In this document: in pieces, positions 1-7,339 of the stretch
Layout: every line of letters begins with the position of its first letter
Position numbering within the stretch: position 1 is the stretch's first letter
NCBI GenBank assembly: GCA_964387645.1
Contig: CAYLYM010000115.1
Span: 1-12,529 of the forward strand
Length of the DNA: 12,529 nt
Source: CAYLYM01 sp964387645
GTDB lineage: Bacteria > Calditrichota > Calditrichia > RBG-13-44-9
Reading direction: 5' to 3'
Notes under the pieces: generated by a model
Seen by the model: only the letters and a program-made list of their open reading frames with translations
What the model was told of the DNA's origin: nothing
Databases searched by the model: none
Translations under genes and position numbers: made by a program

Positions 1-47
1 CTTTGGTTTTGATTTCTTATGAAATTTAACCAAAGGAGGTTTTTTTT
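1..47 (+). terminator. Rho-independent terminator of an upstream gene
   Basis: CTTTGGTT (1-8) pairs with AACCAAAG (28-35). An inner stem ATTTC (12-16)/GAAAT (21-25) closes a TTAT loop. GAGG and then eight T (40-47) follow. The stem probably continues left of the window, since CCTC there would pair with GAGG. It would end transcription of a gene lying before position 1. The structure is seen directly; its function is inferred. Confidence 0.7.
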
Positions 48-595
48 CAAATTTTACCCGTGACCATTGGGAATTTCTGACTTCCAGGATGTTTCAATAA
101 AATACAGATTCATCTGAAATAAAAAATGAGTGTTAAATTTTTAGTTAATAAAAATATTTCCAGCCTTTCTTTTGGTTAAAATAACCGATGCTCAATGTGG
201 TTATTTAAGATAAGTTCGATATAAAACAAATTTATTTTAAAAAACAGTTTCAATAAGGCTCATCATGATGTTTTAATAAAACAGTTTTAAAAAGTTATAC
301 TGGGTCCAGCCAAGGTCTTAGTTTTTTATCCATTGTCTTTACATTGAATTCATGTTATTTGTTGATAGTGATGAGTACAATTTTTAAATATTTCTTGTAG
401 ATGGTATGATGATATATATTCAAATGAGCTAAGAGGGAAATAAACATTATAAATTATTTTCTTTCATGGATTAATGATTAATTTTTTAATTATTTATGTA
501 TTATCGATTGGGCGTTTTTTAAATGAAACACCAGAAAAATTATATGTTGTTTGTTTTAAATAATTTTTTTTTTTATTTTTGCTGTGAATAAAACT
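48..595. other. AT-rich intergenic region, no gene seen
   Basis: No reading frame with coding character was found on either strand. It holds short repeats only: a 10-base direct repeat AAAACAGTTT at 241-250 and 278-287, a perfect palindrome CATCATGATG at 261-270, and GTTTTAATAAAAC at 270-282. The promoter of the ferredoxin gene should lie here, but no convincing -35/-10 pair was found. Confidence 0.5.
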
Positions 596-608
596 AAGGA
601 GAAAGGTT

Positions 609-815
609 ATGGCCTACATGATAACTGACGATTGTATTGCCTGTGATGCTTGTCGGTCCGAATGTCCGGTTGAAGCAATTTCTGAGGGTGATCCTATTTA
701 TGTTATTGATCCTGAAAAGTGTGTGGAGTGTGAAGGTTATCATGATGAACCTCAATGTGCTTCTGTTTGTCCAACGGATGCTTGTGTGCCTGATCCAAGT
801 CACCCGAAAAGTTGA
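609..815 (+). CDS. 2[4Fe-4S] ferredoxin, Alvin/YfhL type
   Basis: Small soluble electron carrier of 68 aa holding two [4Fe-4S] clusters. First cluster motif: C9-x2-C12-x2-C15-x3-C19-P. Second: C38-x2-C41-x8-C50-x3-C54-P. The eight-residue gap between C41 and C50, instead of two, is the mark of the Allochromatium vinosum (Alvin)/YfhL type, as is the tail C59...DPSH. These ferredoxins have unusually low and unequal cluster potentials. The C-terminal helix seen in many relatives (about 80-85 aa) is nearly absent: the protein stops 9 residues after C59. SD AAGGAG (596-601) lies 7 nt before the ATG. The gene is monocistronic, with long AT-rich DNA upstream and a terminator 46 nt downstream. The redox partner is not evident from the neighbours. 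Confidence 0.93.
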   Translation: MAYMITDDCIACDACRSECPVEAISEGDPIYVIDPEKCVECEGYHDEPQCASVCPTDACVPDPSHPKS

Positions 816-861
816 CATTTTATTTAGTCGTTTTGGGTAATTTTAATAATGGAAAATTTTA

Positions 862-889
862 GGCGCCTGGATGGCGCCATTTTTATTTT
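862..889 (+). terminator. Rho-independent terminator after the ferredoxin gene
   Basis: GGCGCC (862-867), loop TGGAT, GGCGCC (873-878), then ATTTTTATTTT. It is a six-bp all-GC stem in otherwise AT-rich DNA, 46 nt after the ferredoxin stop. Confidence 0.88.
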
Positions 890-1316
890 GTGATAATCAT
901 AATTTTATTATTTTAAGAACATCTGTATAAATCGATCTAAATTTTGAATACTTCTGGATGGTTTGAATTTATTAATAAAAAAGATATTAGCACGATTTTG
1001 CTGAAAAATTTTGTGATTTGATTTTTATTTTGGTTTAATTTTGTACTTAAGCTAATATTGTATAGGATGGAATTTTGTAATGGAAATCATTAGATATTGA
1101 AATAAGATAGAGATTGTTTATATTAACTTTGTTATATTATTATATTAAATCCAGGAAAAAATAGTAGGTTGGCGTTAGATATTATTTTTAGTCTTATTAA
1201 AATTTTTCGTTGTTTTTATTGATGGATCACTTTTTTTAAAGTATAAAAAGTGCTGAAGATTAGTCGATTTGTTTTATCAAGAAAGACTTTTTTAAAGTTT
1301 CTCCTCTTTCTGGTAT
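890..1316. other. AT-rich intergenic region, no gene seen
   Basis: Lies between the ferredoxin terminator and the end of the convergent proline dehydrogenase gene. Only short open stretches were seen, for example about 23 codons in one plus frame near 940-1020 with no start or SD. No clear hairpin terminator for the proline dehydrogenase gene was found. Confidence 0.45.
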
Positions 1317-2231
1317 TTATTGTTTTCTACCAGAGATTCGGTTGAAAATTCCTTTAATAATGTGTCCAGTAATGGTGGGGTTTTCTTTAAGTCTACGAGT
1401 GGAATAAGCAAACCATTCTATTCCGAATGGAACATATACCCTTAATCGATGTCCATCGTTTACCAAAATTCGCCGAAGTTCATGATCCACGCCTAATAGC
1501 ATCTGGAATTCGTATTCATCCCTCTTGAGTTTTAATTTATCAATAAGTTTTAGCCCATACCAAACAATTTTCTCGTCATGTGTAGCAATACCTACATAAC
1601 ATTTATTGTAGAGTAATTTTTTTAAACCATATTGGAAATTGTAATTAATAATGGTTTTGTCTTTATAAGCGATTTCCCGCGGTTCATTATAGATCCCTTT
1701 GCAGTATCGTAAGTTTGCTTTATGTGGGATAAGGCGGTTAATATCTTTTAGGGTTCTCCGTAAATATGATTGCAAGACGGTGCCCACATTTTCAAATTCT
1801 TTTTTAAGTTCCAGGTAAAATTCAATTGTATCATCAGTGCAGGTATGATCTTCCATATCAATTCGAACAAAATTATTATGTTTTTTTGCTTCCTTGGCTA
1901 ATGTTTTCAAATTTTGAAAACAAAATTTTTTGTCCAATTTTAAACCCATATGGGTAGGTTTTACAGAGATATTAGCATCTAAGTTCTCATCAGTTATTGC
2001 TTGAAGTACATTTTTGTACATTTCTACTGCTTTAAGGGATATATTCTTTTGCGTTACTTCTTCACCCAGCACATCAATAGTTGCACACATTCCCTGATTG
2101 TTCAATTCTTTTACAAGTCGAATTGCGTCTTCAAGTTTTTCTCCAGCGATGTAAGGACGCGAAAAAAAACCTACTATCGGCTTGGGAATATAAGGTAAGG
2201 AGTGAGCTATCAGGCTATTAAACCAACGCAT
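1317..2231 (-). CDS. Proline dehydrogenase (monofunctional, FAD)
   Basis: Oxidises L-proline to 1-pyrroline-5-carboxylate, passing electrons through FAD to the quinone pool; usually membrane-associated. At 304 aa it has the length of stand-alone bacterial PRODHs (the Thermus enzyme is about 307). A PRODH TIM barrel covers about residues 35-285. Recognised blocks: VKPTHMG with K91 matching the catalytic Lys of the family, RIDMED (D125), RYCKGIYNEP (about 176-184), and the substrate-binding C-terminal helix Y276-x2-R279-R280-x2-E283, matching PutA Y552, R555, R556 and E559. SD AAGGGA lies about 7 nt before the ATG, with a TTGACA/TATATT promoter upstream. No P5C dehydrogenase is in the window, so glutamate formation needs one elsewhere. 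The neighbouring glutamate dehydrogenase gene has the same strand but is separated by a terminator and this promoter, so they are separate units. Symbols putA, prodh or fadM are used variably, so none is given. Confidence 0.93.
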   Translation of the reverse strand: MRWFNSLIAHSLPYIPKPIVGFFSRPYIAGEKLEDAIRLVKELNNQGMCATIDVLGEEVTQKNISLKAVEMYKNVLQAITDENLDANISVKPTHMGLKLDKKFCFQNLKTLAKEAKKHNNFVRIDMEDHTCTDDTIEFYLELKKEFENVGTVLQSYLRRTLKDINRLIPHKANLRYCKGIYNEPREIAYKDKTIINYNFQYGLKKLLYNKCYVGIATHDEKIVWYGLKLIDKLKLKRDEYEFQMLLGVDHELRRILVNDGHRLRVYVPFGIEWFAYSTRRLKENPTITGHIIKGIFNRISGRKQ

Positions 2232-2267
2232 TTAAATTCCCTTGTATTAAATGGATTCACATAATAA

Positions 2268-2296
2268 AATATAATTTTTTTTAAAAATTTTGTCAA
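2268..2296 (-). promoter_or_regulatory. Sigma70-type promoter of proline dehydrogenase
   Basis: On the minus strand, -35 TTGACA (2296-2291) is an exact consensus match and -10 TATATT (2273-2268) has one mismatch. They are separated by exactly 17 nt of A/T-only sequence. The start of transcription would fall near 2261, giving a leader of about 30 nt. No operator was identified. Confidence 0.78.
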
Positions 2297-2399
2297 TTGA
2301 ATTAAAAAATAATTGCATTTGTTTGCATGAATATGTATAATATTGCAGAATATTGATAAAATTAGATGTGAATTGCATCAAGAGTTAATAAAATAAATG

Positions 2400-2427
2400 T
2401 GGGACGTCTAACTAAAAAGACGTCCCA
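2400..2427 (-). terminator. Terminator of the glutamate dehydrogenase gene
   Basis: Perfect 10-bp inverted repeat TGGGACGTCT (2400-2409)/AGACGTCCCA (2418-2427) with an 8-nt loop, starting 10 nt past the gdh stop. On the minus strand it is followed by CATTTATTTTATT, a broken T tract, and preceded by A/T runs. It insulates the downstream proline dehydrogenase gene, which has its own promoter. Confidence 0.82.
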
Positions 2428-2437
2428 AGAAAAAAAT

Positions 2438-3712
2438 TTATGCATAAAGTCCCCGAAGCTCAGCGGCACGGGCTACCCGGGCAATGGCCAATATGAAAGC
2501 TGCAATTCTCATATTGACATTATGTTTTTGTGAAGTTTGGAGAACTTCATGAAAAGCTTTAACCATGATTTTTTTAAGATCTTCGTTTACACGTTCTTTC
2601 GACCAGTAATAACCTGTTCGATTTTGCACCCATTCTAAATAAGAAACAGTGACACCTCCGGCATTGCATAAAATGTCTGGAATAATAAAAATGTTTTTCT
2701 TTTCTAAAATTTTATCAGCCTCGGGTGTAACTGGTCCGTTAGCACATTCTGCGATAACTTTAGCTTTAACATCAGGAGCATTCTGTTCGGTAATCTGGTT
2801 TTCTAATGCGGCAGGAATTAGAATATCTACATCCAGTTCAAGAAGTTTCATCGGATCTACCATTTTTTCAACTTTCGTATTCTTTTCCAAACCCTCCAGA
2901 ATCCAGATTTTATTTTTAGCACAAGTATCTAAAGCAGCGGCTATATCAATTCCTTCGGGATTATAATACGCGCCGCTAATATCAGAAATGGCTACAATTT
3001 TGACACCGTCTTCCCTTAAAATCCGGGCTGCATTAGAGCCGGCATTGCCAAAACCCTGAATAGCTACAGTTGCACCTTTCAAATTAATACCTAAATGTTT
3101 TGTAGCTTCTCGCACGCAAAATACCATCCCTTGAGCGGTGGCTTCCGAACGACCAGCGGAACCGCCCAATTCTAATGGTTTACCAGTAACTACAGCAGGA
3201 ATATGGCTTTTTAAATGCATGGAATAAGTATCGAACATCCAGCTCATGATTTGTTGATTTGTGTTTACATCTGGCGCTGGTATATCAGAATCTGGGCCAA
3301 ATAGATCAGACAATTCAGCGAAATACCTACGAGTAAGATTCTCGAGTTCATTTAGTGAGAGCTTGGATGGATCAACCACAACACCACCTTTACCACCACC
3401 AAAAGGAATGTCTACCACTGCGCATTTGTAAGTCATCCAAAATGCCAATGCTTTTACTTCCTCCACAGTAACGTCTGGGTGAAAGCGAATGCCTCCTTTT
3501 GCCGGTCCTCGAACAAGGCTGTGCTGAACTCGAAATCCTTTAAAAATACGAATGGAGCCATCATCCATTCTTACTGGCAAGTTAACCTCAGTAATCCGCC
3601 GTGGCTCTTTAATCATTACAATCTGGTTTTTTGTCAGATTTAATATCTGGGCAGCCTTATCAAATTGTTTTAATGCATTCTCAAACGGGTTAATTTGTTT
3701 TAAAAAACTCAT
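2438..3712 (-). CDS. gdhA: Glutamate dehydrogenase (Glu/Leu/Phe/Val family)
   Basis: Interconverts L-glutamate and 2-oxoglutarate plus ammonium using NAD(P); cytosolic hexamer in relatives. At 424 aa it has the usual length of the small-subunit GDH class (RocG/GudB-like). The N-terminal catalytic domain (about 30-180) has K72 in GPAKGGIR, K96 in MTYKCA, the catalytic K108 in PFGGGKGG, and D148 in PAPDVNT. The Rossmann domain (about 185-345) has GFGNAG at 220-225, with an acidic D244 after the second strand, which leans toward NAD rather than NADP (inference). The C-terminal block NAGGVTVSY (350-358) carries S357. SD GGAGG (plus-strand CCTCC, 3721-3725) lies 8 nt before the ATG. A leucine or phenylalanine dehydrogenase is less likely given the length and the K72/S357 pattern. 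Transcribed toward proline dehydrogenase, it fits catabolism of proline and glutamate. No convincing promoter was found upstream. Confidence 0.95.
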   Translation of the reverse strand: MSFLKQINPFENALKQFDKAAQILNLTKNQIVMIKEPRRITEVNLPVRMDDGSIRIFKGFRVQHSLVRGPAKGGIRFHPDVTVEEVKALAFWMTYKCAVVDIPFGGGKGGVVVDPSKLSLNELENLTRRYFAELSDLFGPDSDIPAPDVNTNQQIMSWMFDTYSMHLKSHIPAVVTGKPLELGGSAGRSEATAQGMVFCVREATKHLGINLKGATVAIQGFGNAGSNAARILREDGVKIVAISDISGAYYNPEGIDIAAALDTCAKNKIWILEGLEKNTKVEKMVDPMKLLELDVDILIPAALENQITEQNAPDVKAKVIAECANGPVTPEADKILEKKNIFIIPDILCNAGGVTVSYLEWVQNRTGYYWSKERVNEDLKKIMVKAFHEVLQTSQKHNVNMRIAAFILAIARVARAAELRGLYA

Positions 3713-3877
3713 AATAATATCCTCCGACTTGATTTAAAAATCCTTGATAAGGAAGAGTGTTTAGATTAAATAAGTAAGAATTCAAATTAAATTGAAAATT
3801 GAACATTTTAAAGATGAACTTTTAAATGATTTGCAAAATTATTTAATAATATTTAACAATACAATCATTTGTGTTAG

Positions 3878-4771
3878 TTAAAGTAAAGCCTGTTTAACGT
3901 GATTTAATTTATTATGAAATTCATATTTATTCATGTATTGTAGCAAGGTAAAAGCTGTCAATTTGGAAAGAATGTGGGTTGCCATTCTCCAGAATTTTTT
4001 TGAATAATTTTTTTGGATATTAAACTGGTCATGGAATTGAAAGAAAACAGTTTTAATACTTTTTTCTAAATACCGAAAGATAGCAGGCTGTTTACGATAA
4101 TTTTTCTGATTTCTCCGCATAGGTGTGATGGAATTTCGTTCAAAGTGTTCTAATTGTAATAGATCACTTAGATAAGCCATATCTCCCAGGATGGTGTAAA
4201 CAGGGTAATTAGTTCTGACTTGTTTAAGATGTTCTGTGTCATGAACGTTTGTCGGAGAGAGGTCAAAACGGGTAATTACCCCATTCACCGACGTTACAGC
4301 GTGGAGTTTATAATCGTAGAATTGGTCTTGGGAGACACAATATCCCTTACCTGAAGCTGTATGGATATCTTCTTTGCTTATTCTGGATAGATTTGCTCGT
4401 GCAAGGCAAACAATGGAAATCGGCATTGGATCTATTAGAAAGCAATATTCACCCTCTAGCAATGATTCGACCAGGAATGAACGAAGTTGTTCAGTGAGAT
4501 AATAAAGATTTTTGCTTCGACGGTTAAATCGTGAACGTTCAATCAAGTTGGGAAATTTTTTTTTACAATTCTTATGAAATAACTTGAATAAATAGTTTTC
4601 GCTATAGTGCATGGGGTTCTCGGCAAGGAGACTTAAAGAGATGAATTTTGCATCGCTAAATTTGGGTTTGCTTCCATTTTTAAGTAGGTTTCCGTTCTTA
4701 TTCATGAAATTTTTCAAAAATTTCTTGACAATCATTAAAATTTTGTCGAACCAAAAACGGAGATTGTGCAT
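3878..4771 (-). CDS. IS982-family transposase, probably inactive
   Basis: DDE transposase that would cut and join the IS ends. From the ATG at 4771 it has 297 aa, the family's usual size. N-terminal region about 1-100, including the FPNLIERSRF block, then an RNase-H-like catalytic core with D114 (FLIDPMPI) and D197 (LGDMAY). The third acidic residue normally lies in an I-E-T-x-F block before an FNI sequence. Here that block reads IKTVF (residues 239-243), so Glu is replaced by Lys (K240). Unless nearby E236 substitutes, the enzyme should be dead. Start choice: the ATG at 4771 has SD AAAGGA 7 nt upstream. An in-frame ATG at 4831 has an even better SD (AAGGAG, 7 nt) but would add a 20-residue hydrophobic extension not typical of the family. 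The reading frame is otherwise intact. Confidence 0.85.
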   Translation of the reverse strand: MHNLRFWFDKILMIVKKFLKNFMNKNGNLLKNGSKPKFSDAKFISLSLLAENPMHYSENYLFKLFHKNCKKKFPNLIERSRFNRRSKNLYYLTEQLRSFLVESLLEGEYCFLIDPMPISIVCLARANLSRISKEDIHTASGKGYCVSQDQFYDYKLHAVTSVNGVITRFDLSPTNVHDTEHLKQVRTNYPVYTILGDMAYLSDLLQLEHFERNSITPMRRNQKNYRKQPAIFRYLEKSIKTVFFQFHDQFNIQKNYSKKFWRMATHILSKLTAFTLLQYMNKYEFHNKLNHVKQALL

Positions 4772-4842
4772 GGCATTATCCTTTGTTTTTGTTAAAGTTA
4801 ATATTAGCAACCTAAAGAAAAATAATGCCATTGCCAATCTCC
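4759..4842 (-). promoter_or_regulatory. Stem-loop over both transposase start sites
   Basis: Arms of 21 nt, 4759-4779 and 4822-4842: GGAGATTG+TGCA+TGGCATTAT against ATAATGCCA+TTGC+CAATCTCC. 18 of 21 positions can pair, around a 42-nt spacer. In the mRNA the 5' arm contains the ATG at 4831 and overlaps its SD; the 3' arm contains the ATG at 4771. Folding would hide both starts and repress transposase translation. Structure seen directly; repressive role inferred, by analogy with hairpins in IS10 and IS50 that block translation of read-through transcripts. Confidence 0.6.
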
Positions 4843-4875
4843 TTTTTATTTTATATTAACTAGTGCAATGGGTTG

Positions 4876-5149
4876 AAAATTTATAAATATATTATTTTTT
4901 TTCAAATATTTTTATTTTTTTGTTTAAAAATAGACTCGGATAGACCAACTATTGGAATTAAGAGTTGAATATTATCGTTCAGATAAGCTATGTTAAATTA
5001 CAATATCAAAATGTGTTATTGATAATGTGTAAATGCTTTTTAGAAATATTCAAAAATAATGTAATAGATTCTCATTATTAGGAATATTATTGCGAAAAAA
5101 AGAAATTAATAATTTAAATCCTTTTAATGTTTAATTTCAGTTTTATTGA
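4876..5149. other. AT-rich intergenic region next to the IS
   Basis: Almost pure A/T sequence between the right IS end and the coding-like remnant at 5150-5272. No gene, hairpin terminator or clear promoter was recognised. Confidence 0.4.
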
Positions 5150-5272
5150 AGATTTGATCTGTTTGAAGGAATTAAATCATTGTTATTATTTGATTCTGAT
5201 ATAATTAGATTGGAATTTCCTGATAAAAAATATTTTGTAGAAATCAATGAATTTGATCTTGAATATGTCTAA
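5150..5272 (+). pseudogene. Start-less coding-like remnant, unknown family
   Basis: An open frame of 40 codons, bounded by TGA at 5147 and TAA at 5270, contains no ATG. Its translation has protein-like composition, with alternating charged and hydrophobic residues, ending IRLEFPDKKYFVEINEF and then DLEYV. It may be the 3' end of a small gene broken by decay or by the IS insertion on its left. It is not recognised as any family. It may also be chance, since the stretch is short. Confidence 0.3.
5197..5205 (+). promoter_or_regulatory. Possible extended -10 for the decarboxylase operon
   Basis: TGATATAAT is a perfect TATAAT (5200-5205) preceded by the TGn extension. The -35 position (5177-5182, TCATTG) is poor, which is tolerated for extended -10 promoters. 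Transcription would start near 5212, leaving a leader of about 138 nt before the first gene. It lies within the coding-like remnant, so this call is tentative. Confidence 0.35.
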
Positions 5273-5349
5273 AAAAATAAGGAGATTATAGGCATTAAGT
5301 TTGCTGAAAATTCAAAATTGCTCTTTTTAACTACAGAGCAGGAGGTTTT

Positions 5350-6900
5350 ATGGATATTGAAGAAAGGCTTCAGAAGTTATCGGAATTGCGCCAAAGGGCT
5401 CGTCTGGGAGGCGGAGAAGAGCGGATTGAGAAAATGCACAAAGCTGGAAAGTTAACAGCTCGCGAGCGTTTGGAAATTTTATTGGACGAGGGGAGCTTTG
5501 AAGAGTTTGATATGTTCAAAGAGCATCGATGCCATAATTTTGGAATGGAGAATAAGCGAATTCCGGGTGATGGTGTTGTTACTGGTTATGGTACCATCGA
5601 TGGTCGACTAGTATATGTTTTTGCTCATGATTTCACTGTGTTTGGGGGATCTCTTTCGGAGGCTTTTGCCGAAAAAATTTGCAAGATCATGGATATGGCT
5701 GCTAAAAACGGTGCTCCGGTCATCGGACTCAATGAATCGGGTGGAGCCAGAATTCAAGAGGGTATTGAAAGCCTGGCAGGTTATGCTGAAATTTTTCTAA
5801 GAAATGTAATGTATTCGGGAGTAATTCCACAATTGTCTGGCATTTTTGGCCCTTGTTCTGGTGGTGCTGTTTATTCACCTGCAATAACAGATTTTACAGT
5901 AATGGTTCAAAATACAAGTTATATGTTTTTAACAGGACCAAAGGTGGTAAAGGCAGTAAGCAAACAGGATGTAAGCGTGGAAGAGCTTGGCGGTGCTATG
6001 GTGCATAATAAAAAAAGTGGGGTAGCTCATTTTGCTGCCCAAAATGATGAAGAAGCACTGTTACTTCTGCGTAAGCTGTTCAGTTATATACCACAAAATA
6101 ATATCGAAACGACTCCAATTATTAAAAGCGATGATCCTGTGGACCGAATGGATGAAGAACTCAATTATATTATTCCTGATGATCCGAATAAACCATATGA
6201 TATGAAAGAAGTGATCTTGCGTGTTGTCGATAATGGTGAATTCCTGGAAGTCCATCAATATTGGGCACCGAACATAGTAGTAGGTTTTGCCCGACTAAAT
6301 GGGCGCTCGATAGGAATTGTTGCTAACCAACCAAATTATTTGGCGGGTGGATTGGATAGCGATGCTTCAATCAAAGCGGCCCGTTTTGTCCGTTTTTGCG
6401 ATGCCTTTAATATCCCTTTGATCACCTTTGTCGATGTGCCTGGTTTTTGGCCTGGTATAACACAAGAACATACAGGAATTATACGAAATGGTGCAAAACT
6501 TTTGTATGCCTTTGCTGAGGCCACTGTTCCCAAAATATCGGTGATCACCCGTAAAGCCTATGGGGGAGCGTATTGTGTGATGAGTTCGAAACACCTGCGA
6601 GGTGATATAAACTATGCCTGGCCAACGGCTGAAATTGCTGTGATGGGTCCTAGTGGGGCTGTTGAGATTATTCATGCAAAGACAATTAAATCTGCAGAAA
6701 ATCCCAAAGAAAAAGCCAGGCAATTAGAACAGGAATATATTGAAAAGTTTGCTAATCCTTATGTTGCTGCGAAACGTGGCTATGTTGATGACGTGATTGA
6801 ACCTAAGCGAACTCGCTTCAGAATCATTAAAGTTTTGGAAATGTTGAAAAATAAGCGTGATACATTACCCATGAAAAAACACGGGAACATACCACTTTAA
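5350..6900 (+). CDS. mmdA: Methylmalonyl-CoA decarboxylase alpha (carboxyltransferase)
   Basis: Carboxyltransferase of a Na+-pumping decarboxylase: moves CO2 from methylmalonyl-CoA to the biotin of the carrier subunit, leaving propionyl-CoA; cytosolic, docked on the membrane subunits. 516 aa, as expected for MmdA/PccB. N-terminal CT half (about 25-270) with the first oxyanion-hole block SGGARIQEG (130-138) and FGPCSGGAVYSPA. C-terminal half (about 280-505) with VDVPGFWPG (361-369) and the second oxyanion-hole block RKAYGGAYCVM (401-411). AGGAGG (5340-5345) precedes the ATG by 4 nt. Sequence alone cannot fully separate it from the propionyl-CoA carboxylase beta subunit, but the adjacent OadG- and OadB-type genes and the absence of biotin carboxylase favour a decarboxylase. 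Glutaconyl-CoA decarboxylase alpha is longer (near 590 aa), so less likely. First gene of the operon. Confidence 0.9.
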   Translation: MDIEERLQKLSELRQRARLGGGEERIEKMHKAGKLTARERLEILLDEGSFEEFDMFKEHRCHNFGMENKRIPGDGVVTGYGTIDGRLVYVFAHDFTVFGGSLSEAFAEKICKIMDMAAKNGAPVIGLNESGGARIQEGIESLAGYAEIFLRNVMYSGVIPQLSGIFGPCSGGAVYSPAITDFTVMVQNTSYMFLTGPKVVKAVSKQDVSVEELGGAMVHNKKSGVAHFAAQNDEEALLLLRKLFSYIPQNNIETTPIIKSDDPVDRMDEELNYIIPDDPNKPYDMKEVILRVVDNGEFLEVHQYWAPNIVVGFARLNGRSIGIVANQPNYLAGGLDSDASIKAARFVRFCDAFNIPLITFVDVPGFWPGITQEHTGIIRNGAKLLYAFAEATVPKISVITRKAYGGAYCVMSSKHLRGDINYAWPTAEIAVMGPSGAVEIIHAKTIKSAENPKEKARQLEQEYIEKFANPYVAAKRGYVDDVIEPKRTRFRIIKVLEMLKNKRDTLPMKKHGNIPL

Positions 6901-6913
6901 AGGACTGCCGGAA

Positions 6914-7315
6914 ATGCAAATAATAAAGACCTTTGCTTCATTTTTAGGAACAGATTTATGGAAATTGTTATTTAACAGGATTCATGAAGGACACGGTCTT
7001 TTAATCACTTTTATTGGCTTAACAGCAGTTTTCGTTGGTTTGACCATTTTGTGGTTAATTACAGCCAGTTTCCGTAAGTTTGTAAATATATTTGAGGAAA
7101 AATCTGTAACGGGCAACGGTTGTAAAAAGAGAAAAAAATCAGCCGAAGTTTCAAAAAAGGAAGAGGAACTACAAAAAATTGCCCTAGCTATCAGTGTTGC
7201 TTTATGTTATGAAATGGAAGAGGAAGAGTTTTCAATTTTAACTTTGCGTAATATCGAGCAGGAAATGTCGCCCTGGGTTGTGGCATCTCGGCCAACTACT
7301 ATGCGGCATTCGTAA
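6914..7315 (+). CDS. mmdD: Decarboxylase small membrane subunit (OadG/MmdD)
   Basis: Small membrane anchor that links the carboxyltransferase to the Na+ channel subunit and helps assembly. 133 aa with one membrane helix at about residues 28-51 (GLLITFIGLTAVFVGLTILW and following), then a Lys/Glu-rich linker (about 58-85), then an OadG-like C-terminal segment (about 86-133) ending with the family SPWVVASR motif (about 119-126). It is longer than many OadG proteins (about 80-100 aa): it carries a 27-residue segment before the helix and a longer linker. SD AAAGGA overlaps the preceding stop, with only 13 nt between genes, so translation is probably coupled. The assignment rests on position plus the helix-linker-SPW pattern. 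Confidence 0.8.
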   Translation: MQIIKTFASFLGTDLWKLLFNRIHEGHGLLITFIGLTAVFVGLTILWLITASFRKFVNIFEEKSVTGNGCKKRKKSAEVSKKEEELQKIALAISVALCYEMEEEEFSILTLRNIEQEMSPWVVASRPTTMRHS

Positions 7316-7339
7316 TCGTTAAAATCAAGGTAATAGATC

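Larger units (their letters stand above)
3862..4875 (-). mobile_element. IS982-family insertion sequence
   Basis: About 1.0 kb, the normal length for IS982 elements, holding one transposase gene. Candidate imperfect terminal repeats run outward to inward as CAATCATTTGTGTTAGTTAA (3862-3881) and, on the other strand, CAACCCATTGCACTAGTTAA (4875-4856). They match at 14 of 20 positions, including seven in a row (TAGTTAA). The transposase stop codon lies within the left repeat. No clear target-site duplication is visible; both flanks are almost pure A/T. The exact ends are therefore uncertain. The element sits between the gdh start and the decarboxylase operon. Confidence 0.6.

Noticed and set aside
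637..840. Second plus-strand frame of 67 codons over the ferredoxin
   Set aside because: It overlaps the ferredoxin in another frame; the two four-Cys cluster motifs make the first frame the real one.
940..1020. Short coding-like plus frame downstream of the ferredoxin terminator
   Set aside because: About 23 codons, no start or SD, and frames of that length are common by chance.
4759..4842. Inverted repeat considered as the IS terminal repeats
   Set aside because: Both arms lie on the same side of the transposase gene, overlapping its start, so they cannot be the two ends of the element.
6336..6723. Minus-strand frames of 70 and 118 codons inside mmdA
   Set aside because: They lie wholly antisense to a well-conserved carboxyltransferase gene and show no family motifs.
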